Origin: Phosphoribacter sp037045045
GTDB taxonomy: Bacteria; Actinomycetota; Actinomycetes; Actinomycetales; Dermatophilaceae
Assembly: GCA_037045045.1 (NCBI GenBank)
Contig: JBAOHL010000003.1
Coordinates: forward strand, 248,001 to 312,000
Reading direction: 5' to 3'
DNA length: 64,000 bases
The position numbers were made by a program, and so were the translations under genes. Below, one piece after another: positions 7,716 through 15,683 of the stretch (positions are counted from its first letter, which is position 1; every line of letters starts with the position of its first letter). Under the pieces are notes generated by a model, which searched no databases, was not told where the DNA came from, and saw only the letters and a program-made list of their open reading frames with translations.

Positions 7716-9607
7716 CGGAGGACCTCGTCGCGGGTCTCGTCGACGCTCTCGTGGGCGCTGTCTTCCGCGGAGTCTTCCGCGGTGCCCTCAGCCGTCTCGT
7801 CCGCGGCCAGGGCGGCCCGTTCGGCGGCCTCGCGGGCGTACGCCGACACGAGATCCGCATAGGCCGGGCAGCGCCGCAGCAACGCCTCGTGGCTCCCCTG
7901 GTCGACCACCCGTCCCTCGGCGAGGTAGACGACGGTGTCGGCCAGGGCGATCGTCGCCGGGCGGTAGGCGACGACGAGCACCGTCGTACCGGCCGCCTCG
8001 GCCCGCAGGGACGCGAGGATGTCCTGCTCGACACTCGGGTCGACGGCCGAGGTCGCGTCGTCGAGAAGCAGCAGCCGCGGCCGGCGGATCACCGCACGCG
8101 CCAACGCGATCCGCTGCCGCTGGCCCCCGGAGAGGTTCGCACCGCCCTCGCCGACCGTCGTGTCGAGCCCGGCCGGCAACCGGTGCACGAAGCGGTCCGC
8201 CTGGGCCACCCGCAGGGCCTCCCAGACCTCGGCGTCGTCGTGGTCGGACCCGAGGGTGACGTTGCCGCGCACCGAATCCTCGAACATGAAGGTCTGCTGG
8301 GGCACGAGGGCGACGACGTCGGCGACCCCGCCCCGGCGCAGGCTGCGTACGTCGATGCCGTCGAGCAGGATGGCCCCCGAGTCGGGGTCGACGAGGCGCA
8401 CGACGAGGCCGACGAGCGTGGACTTGCCCGAACCGGTCGGTCCGACCAGCGCGACGGTGGCACCGGCCGGGACGGTGAGGGTGACGTCGTCCAGGGCTGG
8501 GGAGAGGCCGACCCCGCCGTCGGGTAGGTCGATCTCGTAGGCGTAGTCGACGGCGTCGAACCCGACCCGCGTGGGACCGCCGGCGGTCAGGGCACCGCGG
8601 CCGAATGGCATACCGCCCGTGGCCGACAGCACCGCCTGCACCCGGTCCCACCCGACGACCGACCGGGGGACCTCGGCGAGCACCCACCCGAACGCCCGCA
8701 CCGGGAACGACAGGACGGAGAACAGGTACGCGATCTGGACGACCTCCGCGGCGGTGATCTCGCCGCGCCCGACCCGCCAGGCGCCGACGGCGAGCACGAC
8801 GAGGGTGCCGACGGTGGGGATCGACTCGATGGCCGGATCGAAGGTGCCGCGGGTGCGGCCCACGGCGACGTTCGCGTCGCGCAGCCGGTCGGTGACCTCG
8901 GCGAACCGGGCCGACTCACGATCTTCGCGACCATGCGCCTTGACGACGAGAGCGGCTTCGAAGCTCTCGTGGGCGACTTCGGACACCTCGGCCCGCAGCT
9001 GCTGGGCCCGGGTCACCCGCGGTGACATCCGCCGCTGGAACGCCGCGTTGGCGACGAACAGCATGGGGAACACGACCATGCCGACGGCGGCGAGGACAGG
9101 GTCGACGACGAGCATCTGCACCGCACCGAAGGCGAGCATGACGATCACCCCGAGGGCCATGGGCAACGGCGCGAAGATGTTCCACGTCGCCTCGACGTCG
9201 GCATTGGCGTTGGACAACAGCTCGCCCGACGGGTGCTTGTGGTGCCAGCGCAGCGGCAGGTCGAGGTACTGGCGGGTGACCCTCCGCCGGTATGCCGCGC
9301 CGAGGTCGAACATCACATGGCCAGCACACACCCGGCGCAGCAGGATGCCGACGACGTTGAGCACGACGACGCCACCGACGACCCCGGCGATGGTCCACAA
9401 CCCCCTCGGCGTGGCGACCCGAGCCGCGATGGCCGGTTGGACGACCTCGCGGGTCACCCACCCGATGGCCCAGGCCATGGCGCCAGTGCAGATCCCGTAG
9501 ATCGTCGAGCCGAGGACCGCCAGGGCGAACCACCGAGGCTCTTCCCGGATGCCGTGCCCGATCACCGTCAGCCCACGTCGAAGGGTCGACGTGGTCACAG
9601 CGGTCAT
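7712..9607 (-). CDS. Heterodimeric ABC exporter subunit, degenerate-site Walker B
   Basis: 631 residues: exporter transmembrane domain, then an ATPase domain with Walker A VALVGPTGSGKSTLVGLV and canonical signature ANLSGGQRQRIALARAV. The Walker B reads LLLLDDATSAVDP, with Asp in place of the catalytic Glu, and the H-loop reads VVAYRPATIALAD, with Tyr in place of His. Both replacements mark a non-hydrolysing site, as in BmrCD or TM287/288-type pairs. The C-terminus ends in a short acidic run (AEGTAEDSAEDSAHESVDE) made from an imperfect repeat. It is the first gene of the pair. The ATG at 9607 follows a 156-base gap that probably holds the promoter. Confidence 0.9.
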   Translation of the reverse strand: MTAVTTSTLRRGLTVIGHGIREEPRWFALAVLGSTIYGICTGAMAWAIGWVTREVVQPAIAARVATPRGLWTIAGVVGGVVVLNVVGILLRRVCAGHVMFDLGAAYRRRVTRQYLDLPLRWHHKHPSGELLSNANADVEATWNIFAPLPMALGVIVMLAFGAVQMLVVDPVLAAVGMVVFPMLFVANAAFQRRMSPRVTRAQQLRAEVSEVAHESFEAALVVKAHGREDRESARFAEVTDRLRDANVAVGRTRGTFDPAIESIPTVGTLVVLAVGAWRVGRGEITAAEVVQIAYLFSVLSFPVRAFGWVLAEVPRSVVGWDRVQAVLSATGGMPFGRGALTAGGPTRVGFDAVDYAYEIDLPDGGVGLSPALDDVTLTVPAGATVALVGPTGSGKSTLVGLVVRLVDPDSGAILLDGIDVRSLRRGGVADVVALVPQQTFMFEDSVRGNVTLGSDHDDAEVWEALRVAQADRFVHRLPAGLDTTVGEGGANLSGGQRQRIALARAVIRRPRLLLLDDATSAVDPSVEQDILASLRAEAAGTTVLVVAYRPATIALADTVVYLAEGRVVDQGSHEALLRRCPAYADLVSAYAREAAERAALAADETAEGTAEDSAEDSAHESVDETRDEVLR

Positions 9608-9763
9608 GCCGGTTCGGTCCTCGGGCGGTTTCGGGGTCTCGACGGTTGGGTGCGGTCCACCCTCTCACGCCGCCGGTATGGGTTGGCTCGTCGTCGGGTC
9701 ACGGACGCCGCGAGGCGAGCCGGAGGCGCTCCTGGTGGGTGCGCGCACCCGCCGGGGCGCGGA

Positions 9764-10807
9764 TCACGCGTGCGGGTCGACGGGGAGGACGTACGACGCG
9801 GAGAAGGAAAAGGCAGAGGCCCGGCCAACGTCGGGCATCGAGACGAGCAACCCCATGACGAAGGGCCTGGTCAGCGTGGTGGCTTCCGCAGACCCGAAGA
9901 GCTGTGCGTCCGGCCCGGTCCACCCGATGGTCTGACCTGAGACCGCCACGAACGTCTTGCTACACCGAAGGCTCATCGTGACGAGCGACCCGGCGCCGAC
10001 ACGGGCCACCCGGACGGACCGGGACTGCCCCGAGGCCGGGTCGACCGGCTGGTACAGATCGCAGGACAGCTCGACGTGGACGACGGGGTCACTCTTCTCG
10101 AGGAGCAAGCGGCGGAGTGACGCGACCGAGACCGAGAGGTCGAGCTCGACTGGTGGCGTGCCCGTCCTGACCCAGGACAGCAGCGGCCCGGCCAAGGCGG
10201 TGGCCGCGCGACGCTGCTCGTCGCTGGTCGCAGGGCCCGACGGGCCGGTCGGCAGCTCGGCCACGAAGACGGGGAACGACAGGGAGGCCAGCCACGGGCT
10301 CGACGGGGTGGCCTGCTCGAGGACGGTGAGGTAGTCCCTCACCGACTCGAGTCGGTTGGGATCCGGCGCCGTGGCGGAACTGCTCGGGGACGAACTGGCC
10401 GGGGCAGAGCTGCGGCTGAGGAACCTCCTCGCCTGATAGGTCCCCATGAGGAAGCGTGGATACGCCTCGTCGACGGTGCCGAACTGCCGTTTGGCGCAGA
10501 AGTCCGACGGAGCTGCCGAACCGGGAACACCGGACACCTGGGCGTACCGGGTGGCGTACCGATCCGCATCGAGCAACGCGTCGGCATCCGCCGCAGCCCA
10601 CCCGGTCGCGTCACCACGCTGGCCGGCCGCGGCTGCCGCCCGCACGCGCCAGTTGTAGTCGGACAGCGCCTGCTCGAACACCGACGGGGTCGAGGAGCCT
10701 GAACCCACGCCCGAGGTCGGCGCAGGCGCGGGCGCGTCGGTGCTACAGGCAACCGCCAGGGCGCACACCAGCGCCAGGCCGACCGACCTGCCCCAGAACC
10801 GCCCCAC
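9764..10807 (-). CDS. Putative lipoprotein of unknown function
   Basis: 347 residues starting at a GTG behind GGGGAGCT. The N-terminus has a basic start, a hydrophobic core and the lipobox LAVAC, so the mature protein should begin at a lipidated Cys near residue 21 and sit on the outer face of the membrane. A Ser/Thr/Pro/Gly-rich tether follows. The middle holds a second low-complexity run (SSAPASSSPSSSATAPDP). The C-terminal third looks like a beta-rich domain with two Cys (ELSCDLYQPV and SLRCSKTFVAV) that could form a disulfide. I do not recognise a family. It lies alone between pnp and the ABC exporter. Confidence 0.75.
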   Translation of the reverse strand: MGRFWGRSVGLALVCALAVACSTDAPAPAPTSGVGSGSSTPSVFEQALSDYNWRVRAAAAAGQRGDATGWAAADADALLDADRYATRYAQVSGVPGSAAPSDFCAKRQFGTVDEAYPRFLMGTYQARRFLSRSSAPASSSPSSSATAPDPNRLESVRDYLTVLEQATPSSPWLASLSFPVFVAELPTGPSGPATSDEQRRAATALAGPLLSWVRTGTPPVELDLSVSVASLRRLLLEKSDPVVHVELSCDLYQPVDPASGQSRSVRVARVGAGSLVTMSLRCSKTFVAVSGQTIGWTGPDAQLFGSAEATTLTRPFVMGLLVSMPDVGRASAFSFSASYVLPVDPHA

Positions 10808-10870
10808 CGCAGCTCCCCTGTCCTCGACGCGAGCCGACCCTACCGCGGCGGCGAACCCGCCGCCCGACGA

Positions 10871-10906
10871 CAGCGGCGCGGCATCCCTTCGGATGCCGCG
10901 CCGCTG
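10871..10906 (-). terminator. Strong hairpin downstream of pnp
   Basis: A perfect 16-base-pair inverted repeat (10871-10886 and 10891-10906) closes on a four-base loop, CTTC on the plus strand. It begins 24 bases past the pnp stop. There is no T-run after it on the minus strand, so it may act as a U-less terminator or as a block to 3' exonucleases rather than as a classical intrinsic terminator. Confidence 0.7.
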
Positions 10907-10929
10907 TCACGTGAACGCTCAGACAGGCC

Positions 10930-13234
10930 TCACGCGTCGGTGGGAGCCGCCGACGCCTCGGACCGCTCTCCCTCGGACCGCTGGCCATCTGCCTTCTGGG
11001 CATCGCCCTCGGCGAGCACGGCGGCCAGCGAGAGCTTGCCCCGCGGGTCGATCTCCTTGAGCTCGACCTGGACCTTCTGCCCGACCTTGAGCACGTCGTC
11101 GACAGAGTCGATCCGCTTGCCGCCGACGAGCTTGCGCACCTCGGAGATGTGCAGCAGACCGTCCTTGCCGGGCAGCAGCGAGACGAACGCCCCGAAGGTC
11201 GTCGTCTTGACCACGGTGCCCATGAACCGCTCGCCCACCTCGGGCATCTGCGGGTTGGCGATGGCGTTGACGGCCGCCCGGGCCGCCTCCGCCGACGGGC
11301 CGTCGACGGCGCCGATGTACACCGTGCCGTCGTCCTCGATGGAGATGTCCGCGCCGGTGTCGTCCTGGATCTGGTTGATCATCTTGCCCTTCGGGCCGAT
11401 GACCTCGCCGATCTTGTCGACCGGCACCTTCACCGTGATGATCCGCGGAGCGTAGGCGCTCATCTCGTCCGGGCCGTCGATGGCCTCGCCCATGACGTCG
11501 AGGATGTGCAACCGGGCCTCACGGGCCTGGGTCAGCGCACCGGCGAGCACCGAGGCGGGGATCCCGTCGAGCTTGGTGTCCAACTGGATCGCCGTGACGA
11601 ACTCGCGCGTGCCGGCGACCTTGAAGTCCATGTCGCCGAACGCGTCCTCGGCCCCGAGGATGTCGGTGAGCGCGGCATACCGAGTCTGTCCGTCGACCGA
11701 GTCGGAGACCAGGCCCATGGCGATGCCGGCGACCGGCGCGCGCAGCGGCACCCCGGCGTTGAGCAGCGACAGGGTCGAGGCGCAGACCGAGCCCATCGAC
11801 GTCGAGCCGTTGGAGCCCAACGCCTCGGAGACCTGACGGATCGCGTACGGGAACTCCTCGCGCGTCGGCAGCACCGGCATCAGGGCCCGCTCGGCGAGCG
11901 CCCCGTGACCGACCTCGCGCCGCTTGGGCGAGCCGACCCGACCCGTCTCCCCGGTGGAGAACGGCGGGAAGTTGTAGTTGTGCATGTACCGCTTGCGGGT
12001 GACCGGCGAGAGCGTGTCGAGCTGCTGCTCCATCTTGAGCATGTTGAGCGTCGTCACCCCCATGATCTGGGTCTCGCCGCGCTCGAAGATCGCCGAGCCG
12101 TGCACCCGAGGCAACACCTCGACCTCGGCGGACAGCTGGCGGATGTCGCGCAGCCCCCGCCCGTCGATGCGCACCGAGTCGCGCAGGATCCGCTGACGCA
12201 CGAGCTTCTTCTGCAAGGCTCGGTATGCCGCGGAGACCTCCTTCTGCCGGCCGTGGAACGGTCCGACCCGGCCCGTCGAGGACCCGTCCGAGTCGCCGAC
12301 GAGCTCGAGGTGCAACTGGCTCTTGATCTCGGCCAGCCGGTCCTCGCGCTCCTGCTTGCCGGCGATGGTCAGCGCCTCGGCCGCCTGGCCGGCGGCGTTG
12401 CCCTCGACCGCGGCATACACGTCGTCCTCGTAGTCGAGGAAGCGCGGGAACTCCAGCGCCGCGACGCCCTCCTTCTCGCGGACCGCGTCGACGAGACGCT
12501 GCTGCGCCTCGCACAGGGTCCGGATGAAGCCCTTGGCGGCCTCGAGGCCCTCGGCGACGACCTCCTCGGTGGGGGCGGTCTTGCCCTCGTTCTTGACGAG
12601 GTTCCACGTCGCGTCGGTCGCTTCGGCCTCGACCATCATGATCGCGACGTCGTCGCCGACGATCCGCCCGGCCACGACCATGTCGAAGGTCGAGCGCTCC
12701 GCGTCGGAGAAGTTCGGGAACGCCACCCACTGCCCGTCGATGCAGGCGACCCGGACTCCCCCGATCGGGCCGCTGAACGGCAGCCCGGAGATCTGGGTGG
12801 AGGCGGACGCGGCATTGATCGCGACGACGTCGTACTGGTGGTCGGGGTTGAGGGCGTACACCGTGATGATGACCTGCACCTCGTTGCGCAGGCCCTTGCC
12901 GAAGGACGGGCGCAGCGGCCGGTCGATGAGCCGGCAGGTGAGGATGGCCTCGGTGCTCGGGCGACCCTCACGGCGGAAGAACGAGCCGGGGATCTTGCCG
13001 ATCGCGTACATCCGCTCCTCGACGTCGACCGTGAGCGGGAAGAAGTCGAACTGATCCTTGGGCGTGCGACCGGCGGCGGTCGTCGACAGGATCATGGTGT
13101 CCTCGTCGAGGTAGGCCACGACGGCGCCGTCGGCCTGCTCGGGCCACCCGCCCGGTCTCGAACCGGACCGTCCGGGTGCCGAACCGACCGTTGTCGATGG
13201 TCGCCTCGGCGAAAATGATCTCTGGACCCTCCAT
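10930..13234 (-). CDS. pnp: Polyribonucleotide nucleotidyltransferase, interrupted by a one-base frameshift
   Basis: Degrades RNA 3' to 5' by phosphorolysis. The main frame shows both RNase PH domains, a KH domain (KVPVDKIGEVIGPKGKMINQ) and an S1 domain (VGERFMGTVVKTTTFGAFVS). The conserved N-terminus MEGPEIIFAEATIDNG...TGRVAR starts at the ATG at 13234, but in a different frame from the rest. The frames join if one extra C (plus-strand 13138, between the codons for Arg and Gln in VAR-QADGAVVAYL) is removed, giving about 767 residues. An uninterrupted frame also starts at the ATG at 13245, but its first ~35 residues do not resemble PNPase. This is either a sequencing/assembly error or a real N-terminal mutation. 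It lies downstream of rpsO, as in most bacteria. Confidence 0.93.
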
Positions 13235-13382
13235 GGGCCCTCCATTTCTCTCTTGCGTCAGCCCGCGCATCGTCGTTGCGCGCGGGTTTCCTTCGGTATG
13301 CCGGTGCCGCCGGTCCGCGGGACGCGGCCGATTCCGGCAGGGGCACGGCATCCGGGCTCCACAGGAGCCCTGCTCACCCGAA

Positions 13383-13415
13383 CAGCCGGCTCCCGCCTGC
13401 GGCGGAATCCGGCTG
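13383..13415 (-). terminator. rpsO-pnp intergenic hairpin
   Basis: An inverted repeat (arms 13383-13397 and 13401-13415, one mismatch and one G-T wobble, loop of three) lies 8 bases past the rpsO stop. It could be a partial terminator or the RNase-processing stem that separates rpsO and pnp messages in other bacteria. There is no T-run. Confidence 0.6.
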
Positions 13416-13423
13416 TGGGGAGG

Positions 13424-13693
13424 TCATCGGCGCAGACCGAGCCTCTTGATCAGCGCGCGGTAGCGCTCGATGTCGGTGGCTTCGAGGTAGCGCAACATCC
13501 GCTTGCGACGGCCGACCAGCAGCAACAGCCCGCGCCGGCTGTGGTGGTCGTGCTTGTGCGTGCGAGAGTGTTCGGTGAGGTCCAGGATGCGCTTGGTGAG
13601 CATCGCGATCTGGACCTCGGGGGAGCCGGTGTCGCCGTCTTTGGTGGCGTATTCGGCCATGATCTGCTTCTTCGTGGTGCTGTCCAGCGGCAT
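13424..13693 (-). CDS. rpsO: 30S ribosomal protein S15
   Basis: Binds the central domain of 16S rRNA early in 30S assembly. The 89-residue product is the standard length and has the family core GDTGSPEVQIAMLTKRI, EHSRTHKHDHHSRRGLLLLV and GRRKRMLRYL. The ATG at 13693 (MPLDSTTKKQIMAEYATK) was chosen; 18 upstream codons in the same frame are not conserved. The next gene downstream is pnp, the usual rpsO-pnp pair. A repeat-filled, gene-free region lies upstream of its promoter. Confidence 0.98.
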   Translation of the reverse strand: MPLDSTTKKQIMAEYATKDGDTGSPEVQIAMLTKRILDLTEHSRTHKHDHHSRRGLLLLVGRRKRMLRYLEATDIERYRALIKRLGLRR

Positions 13694-13863
13694 GGGTGAG
13701 CCGACTCCTTCGCGTGGTTGCTGCGCGGTGCTCCAGGGCAGGTTCACCTGGGCGCTCTCGATCCGCGGCCGTTACACGGCGTCTGTCAGAGTACCAGCGC
13801 CCCTCGGGGTCGCCCTAATCGCCGAGTCGACTCACGTCGACTGCCCGCGAGTCGACTCACGTC

Positions 13864-13971
13864 GAATGCCGGCGTAGGTCGAGTCGTTGACTCATCCAAG
13901 AATGCCCGCGTAGGTCGAGTCGTTGACTCATCCAAGATGCCCGCGTGGGTTGCTTCGTTGACTCATCCAAG
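13864..13971. repeat. 35-36 bp tandem repeat, three units
   Basis: Three consecutive units carry the core GTCGAGTCGTTGACTCATCC, with starts at about 13865, 13901 and 13937 (periods 36 and 35). The third unit has diverged in its first half (GTGGGTTGCTTC). Just before it, GTCGACTCACGTCGA occurs twice (about 13825-13865). The period is not a multiple of three and no conserved protein is encoded. Confidence 0.85.
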
Positions 13972-13974
13972 AAT

Positions 13975-14063
13975 GCCCGCGTGGACGGCTCCGACCGCCC
14001 GCGTGGACGGCTCCGACCCAGCCGCGTGGACGGCTCCGACCGCCCGCGTGGACGGCTCCGACC
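13975..14063. repeat. 22-23 bp tandem repeat, four units
   Basis: Four copies of the core CGTGGACGGCTCCGACC follow the 36-bp block directly, with GTGGACGG at 13981, 14003, 14026 and 14048 (periods 22, 23, 22). The copies are nearly identical, which points to recent expansion. No coding potential was seen. Confidence 0.85.
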
Positions 14064-14117
14064 CAGTCTGAGCCCCCAGTCTGCGCCCCGCCCCCCAGTC
14101 CGCGCCCCCGCCACAAC

Positions 14118-14178
14118 CGCGAGTGGAGGCGAAGTGTCACATCCGGGCCTCTGAAGCAACCGTTGGGGTCCACTCGCG
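14118..14178. repeat. 61-bp inverted-repeat-bounded element, copy 1
   Basis: Begins CGCGAGTGGA and ends TCCACTCGCG, a perfect 10-bp terminal inverted repeat. The interior contains GAAGTGTCACATCC and CTGAAGCA. It is one of five copies of identical length in 14118-15359. Such a unit can fold as a hairpin and recalls a REP/MITE-like element, but no target-site duplication was identified. Confidence 0.8.
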
Positions 14179-14334
14179 ACGCGGGGGCAGCCGAGACGGC
14201 ATACGCGGGGTTCGCTCGCCGGCGCGGCGCGGGGGCGGCCGAGACCTCATACGAGGGCGGGCGTGGGTGCGGCGCGGACACCACCACGACTTCCGCGCAC
14301 CCGCCGCGACCACGTTGTGCCCCCTCCCCCCAAC

Positions 14335-14395
14335 CGCGAGTGGAGGCGAAGTGTCACATCCACGCCCCTGAAGCACCCGTTGGAGTCCACTCGCG
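14335..14395. repeat. 61-bp inverted-repeat-bounded element, copy 2
   Basis: Same 10-bp terminal inverted repeat and same length as copy 1. The interior differs (CACGCCCCTGAAGCACCCG instead of GGGCCTCTGAAGCAACCG). It starts 217 bases after copy 1, as part of a larger tandem unit. Confidence 0.8.
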
Positions 14396-14549
14396 AGGCG
14401 GAGCCGGGCGAGACGGCATACGCGGGGTTCGCTCGCCGGCGCGGCGCGGGGGCGGCCGAGACCTCATACGAGGGCGGGCGTGGGTGCGGCGCGGACACCA
14501 CCACGACTTCCGCGCACCCGCCGCGACCCGGTTGTGCCCCCGCCCCAGC

Positions 14550-14610
14550 CGCGAGTGGAGGCGAAGTGTCACATCCACGCCCCTGAAGCACCCGTTGGAG
14601 TCCACTCGCG
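14550..14610. repeat. 61-bp inverted-repeat-bounded element, copy 3
   Basis: The interior is the same type as copy 2. It starts 215 bases after copy 2. The ends are intact. Confidence 0.8.
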
Positions 14611-14764
14611 ACGCGGGGGCAGCCGAGACGGCATACGCGGGGTTCGCGCGCCGGCGCGGCGCGGGGGCGGCCGAGACCTCATACGAGGGCGGGCGTGGGT
14701 GCGGCGCGGACACCACCACGACTTCCGCGCACCCGCCGCGACCCGGTTGTGCCCCCGCCCCAGC

Positions 14765-14825
14765 CGCGAGTGGAGCCGAAGTGTCACATCCGGGCCTCTG
14801 AAGCAACCGTTGGGGTCCACTCGCG
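14765..14825. repeat. 61-bp inverted-repeat-bounded element, copy 4
   Basis: The interior is of the copy 1 type but with GAGCCGAAG in place of GAGGCGAAG. It starts 215 bases after copy 3 and opens the partial fourth long unit. Confidence 0.8.
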
Positions 14826-14918
14826 AGGCGGAGCCGGGCGAGACGGCATACGCGGGGTTCGCTCGCCGGCGCGGCGCGGGGACCCCTCTTCCGCGGGCCT
14901 GCGCGGGTGCGGCGCGGG

Positions 14919-15240
14919 GGGCAGCCAAGACGGCATACGAGTGAGTTCGCCGGCGCGGCGCGGGGGGCAGCCAAGACGGCATACGAGTGAGTTCGCCGGC
15001 GCGGCGCGGGGGGCAGCCAAGACGGCATACGAGTGGGTTCGCGGGTGCGGCGCGGAGGGCAGCCAAGACGGCATACGAGTGGGTTCGCGGGTGCAGCGCG
15101 GAGGGCAGCCAAGACGGCATACGAGTGGGTTCGCGGGTGCAGCGCGGAGGGCAGCCAAGACGGCATACGAGTGAGTTCGCGGGTGCAGCGCGGAGGGCAG
15201 CCAAGACGGCATACGAGTGGGTTCGCCGGCGCGGCGCGGG
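14919..15240. repeat. 46-bp minisatellite, seven units
   Basis: Seven head-to-tail units of exactly 46 bp, each with GGGCAGCCAAGACGGCATAC; the octamer CGGCATAC falls at about 14931, 14977, 15023, 15069, 15115, 15161 and 15207. Variation is limited to a few positions (GAGTGAG/GAGTGGG, CCGGCG/CGGGTG, GCGG/GCAG). There are no spacers, so it is not CRISPR. The period is not divisible by three, so it is not a protein repeat. Confidence 0.9.
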
Positions 15241-15298
15241 TACCCACCCCGACCTCCACCAGCGCCCGCCGCGACCCAGCTTGCGCCCCCGCCACAAC

Positions 15299-15359
15299 CG
15301 CGAGTGGAGCCGAAGTGTCACATCCGGGCCTCTGAAGCAACAGTTGAACTCCACTCGCG
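15299..15359. repeat. 61-bp inverted-repeat-bounded element, copy 5
   Basis: Right-most copy, separated from copy 4 by the 46-bp tandem array. The terminal 10-bp arms are intact; the sequence before the right arm has diverged (CAGTTGAAC). The half-motif CACTCGCG recurs alone at about 15427 and 15478. Confidence 0.8.
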
Positions 15360-15654
15360 ACGCGGGCGGCGACACCGAATGCGGGGGCGCTCGCGGACGC
15401 TGGACCGGCGAGCGCACCCGGTCACCTCACTCGCGGCGTCGGGGCGCGCGGGCATTGGGCAGGGGCAGCGTGAGGCCACTCGCGGGCGCAGGGGCGCATC
15501 GCGGAAGCCGGCGCCGGAGCGGTCGATGGCTCTCATCCGTCGGACCGCATGGTCGGTCGCGCCAGTGCAGGGCTACCCTCGTAGGAAACGGAGGGCCGGG
15601 TCGGTGCGCCGCGTTCCGGGACCGGGCCATCCAGTCCCTGTCCGACGACGTGCA

Positions 15655-15671
15655 CAGGCCGATTCGGCCTG
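15655..15671 (+). promoter_or_regulatory. 17-bp palindrome in the leader of the lig operon
   Basis: CAGGCCGA-T-TCGGCCTG is a perfect inverted repeat ending 12 bases before the ATG of the first lig gene, next to its ribosome binding site (GAGCGAGGCG). It could be an operator for an unlinked pathway regulator or an RNA hairpin limiting translation. No regulator gene lies in the lig cluster. Confidence 0.45.
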
Positions 15672-15683
15672 CCGAGCGAGGCG

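Larger units (their letters stand above)
14118..14880. repeat. 215-217 bp long tandem repeat, three full units and one partial
   Basis: Units start at 14118, 14335, 14550 and 14765. Each consists of the 61-bp element followed by about 155 bases, including GAGACGGCATACGCGGGG, GAGACCTCATACGAGGGC and CACCACCACGACTTCCGCGC. Units 2 and 3 are almost identical. The fourth is cut after about 115 bases, where a different junction sequence leads into the 46-bp array. Open frames across it on both strands reflect high GC, not genes. Confidence 0.85.
13694..15683. other. Gene-free region of about 2 kb between rpsO and the lig operon
   Basis: No credible gene was found on either strand. Most of 13.82-15.36 kb is nested repeats (listed separately). 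13694-13820 should hold the rpsO promoter and leader. 15360-15650 is unique high-GC sequence that should hold the promoter of the lig operon. Confidence 0.75.

Noticed and set aside
11149..13218. Long plus-strand frame opposite pnp
   Set aside because: Shadow of pnp. Its composition is dominated by Asp/Val/Arg/Leu from complementary codons and it has no recognisable domain.
13235..13245. Upstream ATG at 13245 as the true pnp start
   Set aside because: The frame it opens lacks the conserved N-terminus, which is found intact in the frame starting at the ATG at 13234. It is mentioned only as a fallback if the frameshift is real.
14919..15240. CRISPR array
   Set aside because: The 46-bp units are directly adjacent with no unique spacers, and no cas gene is in the window.
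14118..15417. Arg/Pro-rich repeat proteins in several frames of the repeat island
   Set aside because: Open frames occur on both strands in all phases because the DNA is about 75% GC. Periods of 46 and 215 bp change frame at each unit, and no start/ribosome-site pair is convincing.
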